In this document: positions 11,039-22,810 of the stretch, piece by piece
Numbering within the stretch: the stretch's first letter is position 1
How the letters are laid out: the number at the start of each line of letters is the position of its first letter
From: Ephemerocybe angulata
Taxonomy: Eukaryota; Basidiomycota; Agaricomycetes; Agaricales; Psathyrellaceae
Assembly: GCA_013368325.1 (NCBI GenBank)
Contig: JAACJK010000168.1
Location: forward strand, 496,001-560,000
Length of the DNA stretch: 64,000 nucleotides
Reading direction: 5' to 3'
Made by a program: the position numbers and the translations under genes
The notes under the pieces: model-generated
The model's database searches: none
What the model saw: only the letters and a program-made list of their open reading frames with translations
What the model was told of the DNA's origin: nothing

Positions 11039-11943
11039 CTAAGGCCCGAGATGTCGAACAGACAAGGTTATAGTAATATTGTGCGGGGCTAGCTTCTCCC
11101 GCTGAGTCCGGAGCCACGCATCTGACGCCGGAGTCCACTGAGGGATGGAAACCGCAATGCGACGGAGAGCAGCATACGCCTCTGCAACGGAGACAATGTC
11201 GACGATGAAGTAGTCTACCTGGGTCAGTATTCCGAAGTCGGCTTCGTTTGGGCGAATCGATGTGAATGGGAGAGGAGGGCAAATGAAGACGATCTCCTGG
11301 AGGTGAATATTTGGGTTCCTAGGCAGAGCCGATATCTTGGTCTCGAGAAGAATGACGAGTTTCTCGAGAGCTGTAAAGCGAGGGAAGATAGACCACGCTC
11401 GGATACAACGATGGTGCTGACTCGGGACGCTGAGTATCTTGATTGATGGTCCATGAGTGTCGAGGAATGTGCTAGGGAGCCGCATATCCGTCAGGATGTC
11501 CAACCGCGCGAGGTTGCGCAGTCCCGAACCATCCGAAAGAACAGAAAGGAGTGTGGTAAGGGACAAAGAAGAAGGGTCGTCGATATCATTGAGCAACCGA
11601 CGGAACCCTCCAATGGACAACCATCTCAATGAGGGAAAGAGGGTGGCGGGGGATGGAGTGGAGTGTTGGGATTGCTCAGGCGTCCCTCCAGCATTGAGGA
11701 AGACCGTGACTTGAAGACGCTCCAGCTGGGGTAGCATGAGCGAAAGGAGGTTCAAATCTTCCATCGTGACTGCAAACGTCGGGCTCGAAAAGAGAACACC
11801 TGTGACGGAGGCGGGGAACGGAGAAGCGTGAGGATTTGGAATGAGCAGGTTCCGGTGATCGGGTTCGTATCATAGTAGAGCGGGTGACAGCAACGAAGCA
11901 AAGCAATGTGCCTTAGGATTTCATTTGGTAAAGCAGCCTCCAT
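11039..11943 (-). pseudogene. Truncated F-box/LRR-like gene (internal deletion)
   Basis: The 5' part (ATG at 11943) encodes an F-box-like start, ALPNEILRHIALLRC...LYYD, matching the start of the gene at 53316. From about 11820 down to the stop at 11039 a different frame encodes the LRR-like C-terminal region (VTMEDLNLLS, LERLQV, LRWLSIGGF, LARLDILTD), again matching that gene. About 130-150 residues in between are missing and the two parts are out of frame. A short intron might rejoin them, but the middle of the repeat domain is absent, so I call it degenerate. Confidence 0.7.
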
Positions 11944-12169
11944 GGTGATATGTGAAGGAGTGACCGGGTGACTGGAACAGAGGTCTGTGAACCGAGATCT
12001 ATAAGACGGGGGTAGGAGTATCTGAGACTGTTGACGAAAATGAGGCAATCGAAGAAAGGAGGTAGTCACACATTAAACGGGGACTCGGCCATCACGTCTC
12101 GATTCTACTTCACCAGAACCGCTTTCAAGCGTTCTCCAACGTTACAATGCTAACAGTTACAATACGCGG

Positions 12170-13378
12170 TCATTCTAACATCGCCATGTTCTCCGCTGTC
12201 CCGCCCCCTCCTGAACGTCTACCATACTGAATAAACGACCTTTTAAGTGCTTGTGCAGTCGGCGGCTTTGGGCGCTTCTTCTTCCGTCCCTCCCGCGGTT
12301 CTACCTGTTCCAGCTTGGTGCTCCGAACAATGTGTGATTTCTGTTTTTCCGTTAGTTGGGGAGGTGAACAGGCTGGTGGAGACGACTGACCTCTCTGAAC
12401 ATACTTGTGAGCATGATCAGCGCCCGGAGGCAGAATACCATTTTGTAATGTCCCTTCTTAGCAGTGGGGAAAGCGACGAACGCACCCACTGCTTCCACGA
12501 TATCGCCTTCCTTGAACTCCTCGGGAGATAGAGGCTCGTAACTGGGGCATATTAGCCAATATCACTCATATGACTACATAAGGGACTCACTAGTAGGATC
12601 CGTCGTCCTGCATGATCCTCTTCGTATACTGAACGACGTTGTCCTCTACCCTGATAAACATCGTATCCCGGGCAACATCTAATGCGTGGTTTGGATCGAT
12701 GTCAGGCGTAAACGGTATGTGTCCCTGGCTGGGAACAAAACGACGTTCCGTGAGATATCGAGCGTGCATGTCAATGCACTGGTGCTTCTCGTATTGACCA
12801 AAGTCGAAGTTGTCCAACCCTTCGACCGGCGACGCCGCTGCAAAGGCCTGGTACACCCGTTGAAAGGCGTTGTGGTGTTCCCCGAAGGCGTCCGAACCGA
12901 GGCCTGTCAGGCGTGCAAACTGCCTAAGATATCGGACATGTTCCGGTTTTGTACTGCGACTGGGGAAACATTCAGTTGAATTCGACGTCTAGCAGGTCGG
13001 ACACACGCACAGCCCATGCACAGGAGGTAATGTCTTGGAGCAAAGAATCCCAGCGACGCGCACCATTACTTCCTCGGTTGACCCTCCCACATCTTGCGTT
13101 AATCGTATGCAAGGAGGTTCCCCATACTCTGCAACGGTGCACTTCTCCATCTGTATTATTCTCTCAGCTTTTGCGCCATGGGCCCATACCGGGGGTGAGA
13201 ATTCTACTTACCTCGAGAAGGTCGATGTACCGGTTGTTTGGCGTCGGTTCTTCCTGTAGCGCCTTCTGTGTGTAAGAAGCCAGCCATAATTCTAAGACAG
13301 CCTCGTTAGCCAGTATCCACTTGACGATGTAACAGTATCCAACTAACTTGCTTCATTCGCCTCGTACAAGAAGTTCAT
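12170..13378 (-). CDS. Unknown protein, spliced (DIDPN...VQY family)
   Basis: Exons can be followed from an ATG at 13378 (MNFLYEANEA) through introns with good GT/AG borders to TGA at 12170-12172. The product has about 280-300 residues. It includes the conserved run HIPFTPDIDPN, the stretch TMFIRVEDNVVQY and a C-terminal EEFKEGDIVEA...YKMVFCLRALIML segment, then a basic tail (GRKKKRPKPP). I recognise it only as a hypothetical protein type I associate with Agaricomycetes; no catalytic motif is visible. Fragments of paralogues lie at 8140-8251 and about 26720-27010. The start is uncertain because an upstream exon could exist. Confidence 0.65.
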
Positions 13379-13802
13379 GGTTGTTGAACAAGAAGACACC
13401 CACTTTCCTTCGCGAAAAACGCCATTTTATTTGGAGGAGGACCATCGATATTCCCCCGAGGGAGATGAGTTCAAGTTATGAGTCGAAAGGTGGCTTTGAT
13501 CATCCGAAACGGCCCAATCGCGGACCGTCCTTACTCTTTGGTTCCGATCATTGAATGACTCCACACGAGGAAGGAGAGTAAAGAAAGAACCAGAACCACC
13601 CGGCCCAATTTGAATACCCTCGGTCATTTATAGCGCATAGGCGCCTATCGTTGATGGACTGCATGTGTGTTCTTTGCCTTACGCGTTATCATCGAGACGG
13701 GTAGCTATAGCCTTAAGTACAGCCAATCACATTGCCTGCCAGCCACCTCTCTTATATAACTCAAGTCTTCTTTTCATTGTCGCCCACCAGGAACCACGGA
13801 AG

Positions 13803-14922
13803 ATGTCACCCCGTTGAGTGTTAAACTTTCTGCTCGTTTTAACATTGCGAACTCATGGTTTTCAGCTACGCATTTCGAGAGATTGCCTCGCGACGTTCAA
13901 CTGGAAGCAGCTAAGCATATGGACCTCCAAGACATCGCTACTATCGCGCACTTATTTCCGGACTTGGCGAAAGAAACTCTCCATGTACGCTTAACGTCTC
14001 TTCTCGGCTCCAGGCACTTGGAGGCGGAGCGATTCATAGAGAAGATGGCGGAAACCAACAGCGTCCTGTCTGGCTCTGGAGCTTTGGAGATCATCCTACC
14101 CGGAACATGCACACCTGCCGACCTTGACATCTACACTCCGAGCGATGAAGGTCGGACCTTGGCGATCTTTCTAGAAGCGAACGGCTTCGAGAGTTATCAG
14201 TACGCGGGGACTGAAGTCGAACGGAGGAGGGAGGAACAAGACGATGACCATGAACATTACGACAACCGCAACGGAATCAAGGCCGTTCACCGTCTCCGAC
14301 ACGCCGCCCACGGGTCACAGATTCACATCATAGAATCTGTGAGCCTGTCCCCTCTCGTCCCGCTGTTTTTCTTCCATAGCACGGTCGTGATGAACTTCGT
14401 GTCCGCGACAGCGGCCGTGTGCTTCTACCCTGAGCTCACATTTAGACGCAAAGGTGAGTATAGACCTTCGACTTCGAGATTTTGCCTACATGCGACCGTG
14501 CTGATATTACGTCGTTAGGCCTTTTGAACCTCACATGGCCAGGATCAGACCTCAAGAATAACAACGCCGTACAGAAGTATAGAAACCGTGGCTTTGAAAT
14601 ATACGAAGACTGCAACAAATTTCATAGCCATACCGGTTTGAACGCCATCACAGATCCTTATCCTCGCGAATCCTGTAGCACCATACACCGTCGCTCTGAC
14701 GATGCTTTCGTCTTGAAGGTACCTCATATCACGACATACGCAGCAACCACAATTCGCCCTCGAGTAGCTTGGAGGCTAGGATCTCGGATGTATGAGGCGA
14801 AGGGGGTGGAGCGCCGGTACGACGCTGTCGTCACAGTTGCCGCTGATAACAAGGCAAAGCAATATTCCAATACAGAAGAGACAGACCATATCATACATCA
14901 TCCCGAATCGACCGTCATGTAG
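13803..14922 (+). CDS. F-box-like / nucleotidyltransferase-like protein, 333 aa (best-preserved member)
   Basis: Exons 13803-13812, 13866-14453 and 14519-14922 give 1002 nt. The first intron donor is a weaker GTTGAG. The N-terminus (residues about 8-45: FERLPRDVQLEAAKHMDL) resembles an F-box. Residues 73-91 read GS-x14-DLD (GSGALEIILP...ADLDIY), the GS...DxD spacing of the minimal nucleotidyltransferase fold, followed by a region ending in SLSPLVPLFFFHSTV. The last exon is a variable C-terminal domain. Of four relatives here (25.1, 49.1 and 51.7 kb), only this one keeps GS and both Asp. Enzymatic activity is inference; a regulatory or substrate-binding role is equally possible. Confidence 0.7.
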
Positions 14923-15000
14923 TATACCTCTTCTACGTCAAAGCCCAGTTCCCAAGAGGCCTACGGTTCAAGTACCGGTGCAGCAAAGCTTTTGTATGGA

Positions 15001-15018
15001 TTTTCGGCCAGCCAGAAA
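15001..15018 (+). repeat. Palindromic motif copy
   Basis: TTTTCGGCCAGCCAGAAA, about 80 bp after the stop of the 13.8 kb gene; it is followed by a second small palindrome (CCAGAAATTTCTGG). Confidence 0.75.
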
Positions 15019-15077
15019 TTTCTGGTTTTGAGAATTGAGAAGTTTGACATTTACTACATAAATACACATGACTGAAG

Positions 15078-15945
15078 CTACTTAGTGAGCTGGGTGATAG
15101 CGAATCTCAAGGTAGGCGCCATCGGGCAAAGGTAGAGTCCTGTTGATATAATTGGCATTGAATGATGAGACAAAGGTGATATGTACCAAAGATTTCTCTC
15201 ATTCGGAGCACAGATGTTGAGTGCTTGAGATGATGCAGTGTTCGAGGACGAGCCAAAGGACGGTGGGCGCCTATTGGAGGTAAGCGTGCGAAAAGGGACG
15301 GGAAGAGAAACACGCACGCATGTTCAACACCACCCGATTCACACCATGGCTGCAGATGACCATGACTGACAGGGGGTCATTGACGTGGGGAGGCCGAAGT
15401 AAGGGCAAAACGCACCGGAGTGAAGGTAATTCACTGTAGCAAGAACGTAGCGCAGGTTCTGGGGAAGGAGGGTGCGACCTGTCTATCAGTCTGGGCGGAC
15501 TATTCGATGCAGAGGAAAGTCCCTCAGATGGGGAAGAGGAAATTGGTGCCAGTGGCGGTGGACTATTAGGTGGAGACAAGCTTGCAGGTGGTGAAGGGGT
15601 TTGTGGAGGAGATCCTGAAAGACGGCGAACGATGCGAGGTGGAAAAACGTCGGCACTGGGATGCGGGCTTTCTGAGTTGGTTGCGGTTACCCTAATAGAA
15701 GTGCCAGACTGGTCGCTGTTTTCGATAGAGCTAAGGTGATCTGTGGGGTGAATAAAGAGCAAGAGGGCGTACCGTGAAGTGTCTCGATTCGCATTGAAAC
15801 CACCAGGGAGACACAACTGGGGGGAAATCAATCGGCTACGGTCGAAACGTGCCCGACAGAGAGAATTATTCTGGTCCGGCGGACACATGGTGGGGATCGT
15901 GGACGCAGATGTGGAGAAGGAGAGCAGGAAAGGTAACCGAGACAT
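15078..15945 (-). CDS. Unknown Ser/Pro-rich protein
   Basis: A long open frame from ATG 15945 is Pro/Ser-rich in the middle (SPPNSPPPLAP, SPSEGLSSASN). It joins through an intron (GTGTTTCT...CCAATAG, acceptor near 15274) to a last exon ending at TAG 15078-15080. That exon (GSSSNTASSQALNICAPNERN...) has ordinary codon content. No domain recognised. A second short intron near 15745-15775 is possible. Its 3' end faces the NTase-like gene. Confidence 0.5.
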
Positions 15946-16355
15946 AGTACTGAAACTTGATATACGGATATAATATATAAATCAGTTCAATTCAATAGAA
16001 AACATCTGTACAGAGATGACTTCACTGTCAGACGCCTGGCGCGCCTGTGCTGCAGTGCGAGCGGGCGATACCGAAGATCAGTTGTTTTCCCCATCGCTTA
16101 TGTAACTGCAAACGTTGATTCATGCGCTCTCATGTTTCAGAACGAGTCAGTTAAGATTCCTACGCTTAAACCTACATGCGTCCATTGTCTCGTCGTCTCC
16201 TTTCAGGTGGCCTTAGGAATGGCAATGAGCCGTACCAGCATTTTCGATCACTAGAATTTTTCCTTCTCTGGCCCCATGATATATAACGCTAAACGATGAA
16301 CGCGAAGCCCCCAGTCGCTGTCATACCTGTTTTTTGCTTTGACAGAATCTCCAAC
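15946..16355. other. Intergenic, putative promoter space
   Basis: The stretch is AT-rich with divergent genes on either side, and no other feature is seen. Confidence 0.4.
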
Positions 16356-18300
16356 ATGCCTCAGAAGCGAAGCAACCAGTTTGTATCATTTTTTTCCCTG
16401 TGTCTGAAGCAAACTAAGTCTATCCTCGGCAGGGAAAAATCGCGTTCTCTCCGGTCGTCCGCACGTTTGAAAGAGCGTGATGAAGAACGTCGTGAGCTAA
16501 GAAGCGGCCTTAAGAGGTGGTTGGAGGTTAAGCAGAGACGTGAATGGGCTACCAGTAGCAATGGCGGTGTGTCCATAGTGACCTCGGGGGATGAAATGTG
16601 CGCCTTTAGATCATGCCTTCTTGTGTACTTCTCTCGCTTACCGCCCCTCAGCCCTGTTCCAGATGACCCCCGAGACCCCAGTTATCGAGGGAGAACACCA
16701 CGTCGTTCCCGCATTGCGACGATCCGTGCCATGCGCGACAATGCACCACCGGTTCACTCCCACCGTTCACGAAAGTAGGTCTCTTCACTACATTATATAC
16801 GTCTCCAACTTAAGCTTATCTTATTAGGCCTGCCGCACACCAAAGGGATCCCTCGTTAAGTTCGGTCAGTCCGGATAGGCCACGAAAGGCCTACCGGAGC
16901 CGTGGTCGATCCACTTCCCCTCCTTTACGCCATCGTGAAGCGCGCAATCATTTGCCCAGCCTTGCCAAGACCGCAAGTGACGAATCGTCCTCCGAAGTTC
17001 GTTCTGCCCCTTCGAAAAGGCGCCCTGTTCCAGATGACCCCCGAGACCCCAGTTATCGAGGGAGAACATCACGTCGTTCCCGCATTGCGACGATCCGTGC
17101 CATGCGCGACAATGCACCACCGGTTCACCCCCACCGTTCACGAAAGTAGGTCTCTTCACTACATTATATACGTCTCCAACTTAAGCTTATCTTATTAGGC
17201 CTGCCGCACACCAAAGGGATCCCTCGTTAAGTTCGGTCAGTCCGGATAGGCCACGAAAGGCCTACCGGAGCCGTGGTCGATTCACTTCCCCTCCTTTACG
17301 CCATCGTGAAGCGCGCAATCATTCGCCCAGCCTTGCCAAGACCACAAGCGACGAATCGTCCTCCGAAGTTCGTTCCGCCCCTTCGAAAAGGCGACGACAC
17401 CATTCCAAAGAAGCCGACAGCATTTCGTCGGGTTCCAGTGACGAATCGTCTTCCGACATTCGTACCGATTCTTCAAAAAGGAGACGACTCTATTCCAAGC
17501 AACGGGACAGGGTTTCGACGGGTCATCGTGGGTACGTCCTTTGCTACCATCTCCTCTCATTCGTACACCTGCTCACAGAAATTACAGACTCAAGAGCCCA
17601 CATCGTCGTGCTACCCCTTTCCCCATGGGTGCACACAAGTCCAATCGCGTTGTTCCCTCCGGGTAAGACAATAAATTCCTCGTTCTCTTTGCTTTCACTT
17701 GCCTAAAAAACGCAACAGCGATTGTTCTTCAGAACCTGACGATGTTCGTACGGGGGGTTCTACCTTCACCAGGCGCACTGTCAACAATGAGGGCACCCCA
17801 CGCCATCGACGATCTCGCAATACCGATGCCAACCCGTACGAACTTTCCACCCCGAGAACAAAGCCTCGGTTCTCCACGGAGAACAAAACTCGTCCCAAGG
17901 AGACTCCTTCTGCAAAATCGCCTCCGAATAACTACACGCCAACATCCTTATTTGATCGGGCCATGGAGGAGAAAAGGCGAGTCTTTTTTGTTTTGTTTTT
18001 TCACTCCTCAGGCTAACACCTTGCCAGGTTCGCGTCCCGTCACTTGACAATGGCCCAAAGGGAGGCTGGAGATGTGGCCGGGCATCCGCATAAACGGTGA
18101 GTTCCGTCTTCCAGGTTGTTCGACAACTTCATAATGATCATGCCATGGTACATTTTGTCAGACCTAAGCCGCGTCCACTGCATTCTTCATGCGAACGCAT
18201 CCGTAAAGCCAAGAGAGACTCGCCAGTGGTTCCGTCGAACGGGGACAAGGGCAACGAATCCAGGTCACGTTGCTCCAAAGTGAAATTTGAAAGCGCTTAG
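16356..18300 (+). CDS. Ser/Arg-rich protein with a tandemly duplicated exon module
   Basis: ATG at 16356, then many short exons separated by 40-60 nt introns. The product is basic and Ser/Arg-rich (SRSLRSSARLKERDEERR, SSDESSSE, SSKRRR) and ends KVKFESA at 18300. A 371-bp unit (16652-17022) is repeated at 17023-17393. Each unit holds the end of one exon, a 53-nt intron and most of the next exon; 318 coding nt (106 codons) keeps frame. The N-terminal segment (LKRWLEVKQ) resembles KSWLGVKQ of the gene at 27858, so the two are probably paralogues. Nuclear location is suggested by composition only. Confidence 0.6.
16652..17393 (+). repeat. Direct tandem duplication, 371-bp unit, two copies
   Basis: Copies at 16652-17022 and 17023-17393 differ at only a few positions (for example ACACCA/ACATCA, CACTCC/CACCCC). 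The unit lies within one gene and preserves both splicing and frame. Confidence 0.93.
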
Positions 18301-18526
18301 TACCAATCGTGCGCTTTCTTTGCTGTGACTGTTGTTCTTCAGTCATCTACGTAGAAACTATGATCATGTACATAACAAATCAACAACCCTTTGGTACAAA
18401 CTGAAGACTGTTGCTGAAGTAAACAGAGTCAAGGTCGCGAAGACCCTGATTGAATATTGTTTCCACACATTCTCCCACTGCTCTCACAGTCAGCGCGGGC
18501 CTCGTGAAGACATAATACCAGGCAAA

Positions 18527-21500
18527 TTACTGACCATCATCATTCGTACTTGTTTGTTTCTCCACTTTAAGACCATCCGGAAACATCCAAGCATCGAATT
18601 CCTTTTCTTCGCCGTTTTGCTGCCTCTCAAAAAGCTCGGTATGGCTGCAGACGCTGGGCCATCGCTCGCAAGTGGCGTCGCATTGTCTCTTGAAAATCTC
18701 GCGAAGACGTCGCCCATCTTTATCCTCCTGAGTGCGGGCAAAATATGTCTTGAGAGCAAAGATGTTCCAGGCGAGAGTTGGGCAGAAGAGGTCCTCCCAC
18801 AGGTCGAGCGTTTTTCCAGTTGAGTCCGTGAGTTTAGCGGTTTTGTGGATGTGCCTCAACACCGAAACCATCCGTCCCCTGCTGTAAACGTGTGCCTCCC
18901 TCTTTCGAGCATCCATTTGTGTAAAGTCGAAATGCCAAAAGCCGTCTTCCCGCTTTAACCCTCGTGCCTCCAGCGCTTGGAGCAATCGCTTATCACTTGT
19001 AACGCGATAAGATGTGGAGATATCACATTTTGCAACTCGATGGCGCAGGCGAATCGAATGATATCTTCAACGCCAGAAGGCGTATAAACATCAGGGACGT
19101 GTCCATGATCTGGAAAACATACTGTGGTTTGAGAATACTAGTCATGGAGTCTGGTGTAGCTTACCTTGTTCGCGTAAGTCGCCTAGCACCAGAGTTTGAT
19201 AGAAGAAAGCAGCTAGAGCAATCATTTGTTCAGGAAGCTCGGCTTCATTGACGCGGTCCGCCACCGATCCCTGGAAAAAGTCATAGTAAGATGCCTCGAT
19301 AGTTTCTGTCAGTCTCGACGTTGCTATAAACAGGCCGATGTGTAGCACGCTGTTGTCAATTGCATAAAACTTGCACAAGGTGGTAGGCCCTAGGTTCCTG
19401 AAATGAACATTAAGACGAGAGGCATGACAGTTAATGGGAAGGCGTACACCTCGTCTCCTGGCCGCATAACGAATAAGTCAAAAGCGCTTTCTTCCGTTAT
19501 CGTTGCGAAATCCTGAGTACAGCTCACAGTTTTTAAACCCTTCGTCGATTGGATTGCACAAAGAAGACGTCCTGCGACGACGCGGACGTTGGCAGCATAC
19601 CCTCCCACTCGGATGTCCACCATGTCACACGCACCCTGAGTCATGGCTTTCCCAAAGCGCAGGACGTCGGCGGGCACAACGGGGATGGCGCCTGGTACCC
19701 TCGCGGTACGTTTTATGGCGCGTATGTTTGACTCTTCTACAGTGAAGGGGGTACCGGCATCGGGCCTTTCGTAGTCGGCGGTGACGACAGCTTTGTGGCA
19801 CTCAGGACCAAGATTACCCAAATCATACACTTCGTGGAGGGAAGCGCTGCAGTGGCATCCCTGCGATTGATCTAAAACACAACGTTACTGACCATCTACG
19901 AATACTATAAAGAGCGTACCGAAGACTGTTTCTTTTCTTTCCGTATCTCCAAGAGTCTCCATTGTTGATAGCGACCATGACCCAATATCACCTGGCTTGT
20001 TGATTGCCACTATTATCTTATCCCGGAATTCTTGCTGGAACGTCCTTGCATGGTTAAAGACAGGACTTGAAGCAGGGAGACACCGTATGCTCGAGGAATC
20101 GGGAGATGACAGGAAAAGAGGCCGACCGTCATCAGCACCAGAGGTAACGTTCTTTTTGGCTGTGGCGGCGAACACACTCCTCCACCAGCCGTAGGCGACG
20201 TTGTCCTGGAGATATGTCATTTGCAGCCTTTCTTATAATAGAGAGAGTACGAACATGGGTGAGGATCGTAACGTTATGCATGTTGCCTTCTCCATCCCAT
20301 GCGTGGAACTCGTCTTGACGCTGGTCAATCGGAGTGTACTCCACGCTTGCTTCTCGATGGAGGACGAGAGGTGGGCACGTTCTGGGCCCCATAACATCGA
20401 AGTTATTTATCTACATCAATCAGCAAGTGCATTAGACGGGCATTGGTCTACGGGGGGTACGCACCGCTTTGAAGTGATCTTGAAGATTGGCAACAATCGC
20501 ATCCTTCAAGCCTTGCCTTTGCTCACTGGGGTGCTTCACGTAGTCGTCATAAACAACAGGTTCTGTGAGGTCCCATACCACTGGTTTCGGGACGTCGTCG
20601 TCATCATCGTCTTCAACCGTCGCTGCTGAGACCGTCTTGCGAGTTCGGGCGCGTTTACGCGGTGGTGCTAACTCGACTGGATCAAGCTGCCGACGTTCCT
20701 TATTACGATTTGATCTTCGAGGACTTTTCGGCGGCGCTGGATCATCTTCAGGAGGCGCCGAGTCGTTAACCACTCCTTCGGGTTCCTTGCCTAATGATGT
20801 AGGAGGAATTTCTCCGTAAGAGATGGGCACCGTTGTCAAAGACGGATAGATATGGGCGTAAGCTGCCGCGGGTAGTGGCCAATCCGGTGGGATGGGCCCT
20901 TCGACGACCGATTCGAAGAAAAGGTCCAACGAAGATTCGTACTCAACTACCTGGCCTCCTAAGTACAAACTAGTGTGAACACTGTGTACCGATCTTGGCA
21001 TGCCCGAGTGCTTACCTCCAGAGAAATAGGTGCTTTCAGCGGTAGTCAGGGCATCCACCGCACCCGATGCATGCCAGCCCGTTAGCAGAGTCCGAACGCC
21101 ATCATTCGCTGTCTGCTTGCCGAGAGCTACTTTGACCAGCATCTGCCAAACTTCTCGTTGGAGACGATATATTCGTTCAGGAGGAGTGTTGCCCAAGCGT
21201 TTTGCATTCTATCACCTGAATTTTAGCACTCCGAATGTGATACACACAAAGACTGGCCTTACAAGGATGAGTACTTCGCTTGATACACGCATTGAAGAGA
21301 GGTCCTTGCACAAGAATGCGATGAGGGGCGAGTAGGTTATAGCAAGATGAAGTGTGCGACGAATTTTCTCCGGGCGTGCCATGACTCTCCGCAGGTTGTC
21401 ATACATCGGGCTCGTCACATCTACGAGGTCGAAGTCCTTCAGGTTGTTGGGAATCTCCATGTATCCCTAACCCACATCAGTATTTCCTCGCCTGAGGCAG

Positions 21501-22245
21501 AATCCGATTACCTTGAGCATCGTCGAGATGGCAAAGGCGATACACGCAATGTTATGCACAATCGTGAGGGTTTCCGTTTGGTTTTTTGTGGCAACAATCT
21601 GGTTCGCGATAGCCACCGGCGGGTCACTGCTTGCTGCTAAGGCTGAACATGCGTTTGGGTCTCCCGAAGCAGCAGCTATGACGTGCAGAAGTTGGTCTTT
21701 GAGAGCGTCCACGCCCTCGAGTTCCTGGCGATGCATCAGCTCATACTTTTCATGGTAGCTGAGCGGCTTACCGGTGACGAGACAACCCAACCCGGTCTTC
21801 TCGCGTGTAACAACACCGGTCCTTTTGGCATTACAACGTCGGATACGTCGCAAAGAGCATCAAAGAGCCTGATAGCAGTGTTGTACATCACAATCCCATC
21901 TACCACCTTGTCGGAGAACCGCTGAGTCGATACGAGCAAAGGTGGGCCAGCATTCGATGGCATTGCGTCGTTTTCCCCATCCACCAGTAGGTCTTTGGGA
22001 CGGAGAGTACCCCAGGCCTCCGCACAGTAGGCATATCTTTCGAATTTATCCAGTGTTTCGGCAAACTTCTGGGGTATTGTGAACTTTGTGTCATCTCAGA
22101 CCTATAGTTAGGAACTTACATAGAATGGACTGTCGGATGTTAAGGCATCCACCAATCTCCTCGCTTTTGCAGGAATGCATGTGTAGAAAGGAAGTAGAGA
22201 CCTGTAGGAAGAGTCGGGGCGTTGCCAGGATCGATATTCATCCAT
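18527..22245 (-). CDS. Large multi-exon protein, JmjC/cupin-like (paralogue of 33.8-37.7 kb gene)
   Basis: ATG at 22245 (MDEYRSWQRPD), then minus-strand exons joined by about 50-nt introns down to the stop at 18527. An internal exon (20432-21196) is acidic then basic (NLS-like RKRARTRK and PRRSNRNKERR). The region 19390-19830 plus 19142-19378 (VRVVAGRLLCAI...FIATSRLTETIEASYYDFF) and the C-terminal LWEDLFCPTLAWNIF align with ENVVYIARQKD...GGHFYSWPTMD and DDVYVPMLAWTIL of the other gene. That gene resembles Agaricomycete JmjC-like proteins, but no HxD metal ligands are seen here, so this is probably a non-catalytic relative. Some internal splice sites are not fixed. Confidence 0.55.
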
Positions 22246-22264
22246 AGTTCAAGAAGAAGCAACC

Positions 22265-22345
22265 AATTAGGCGCTCAGCCGTGAAACGATCACATGCAGT
22301 GGCGGAGTTCTAAATCGTCCTGCACGTGAGGCCCATATCGACTTA
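22265..22345 (+). repeat. Three-copy intergenic repeat (copy 2)
   Basis: AGGCGCTCAG...CGATCACATGCAGTGGCGG...CACGTGAGGCCC matches copies at 10766 and 31145. Confidence 0.75.
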
Positions 22346-22392
22346 GAACGTAAGTACTACTCAATATTTAGAACGCAGGATTGACGGTGATA

Positions 22393-22410
22393 TTTTCGGC
22401 CAGCCGAATT
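22393..22410 (+). repeat. Palindromic motif copy
   Basis: TTTTCGGCCAGCCGAATT. The next roughly 30 bp (ending ACTAGTT) are also shared with the copy at 24865, so these two are a longer repeat pair. Confidence 0.8.
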
Positions 22411-22810
22411 TGCCTCGATATGTCGACTAGTTCGTGGGTGGGAGCTCGATGTTAATGTCCATGGGGAGAATGTACTTCGCGATACACCTGGACTAATGAT
22501 CGATTTGGGCGACGTACCGACGACGACTTAGCATGCTTTGACAGGGCGTCGATACAAAAACATGGCATCCGGCATGTGGTTCTCCTTTAATGCAGCCAGG
22601 ATGCATGATGCATGATGTGTCCTTTAGCTTGTTGTCACCATATTCGTTTCATATATATTATCCAATCACCCTCTCAGAAGTTGGGACATGGGCTCCCGCA
22701 ATCACAAATTCACGTAACGCTAACAGAAACATATCGGAAATGATGGGTAGAGCTCTTTCAGGTATTGGGAAGGACTTGTAAGGGTATCGTAGACATAACG
22801 TTTTAGAGAG
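22411..22810. other. Intergenic, nothing recognised
   Basis: This spans the space between the JmjC-like and 2OG-like genes. It contains GCATGATGCATGATG short repeats near 22600 but no supported gene. Confidence 0.4.
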
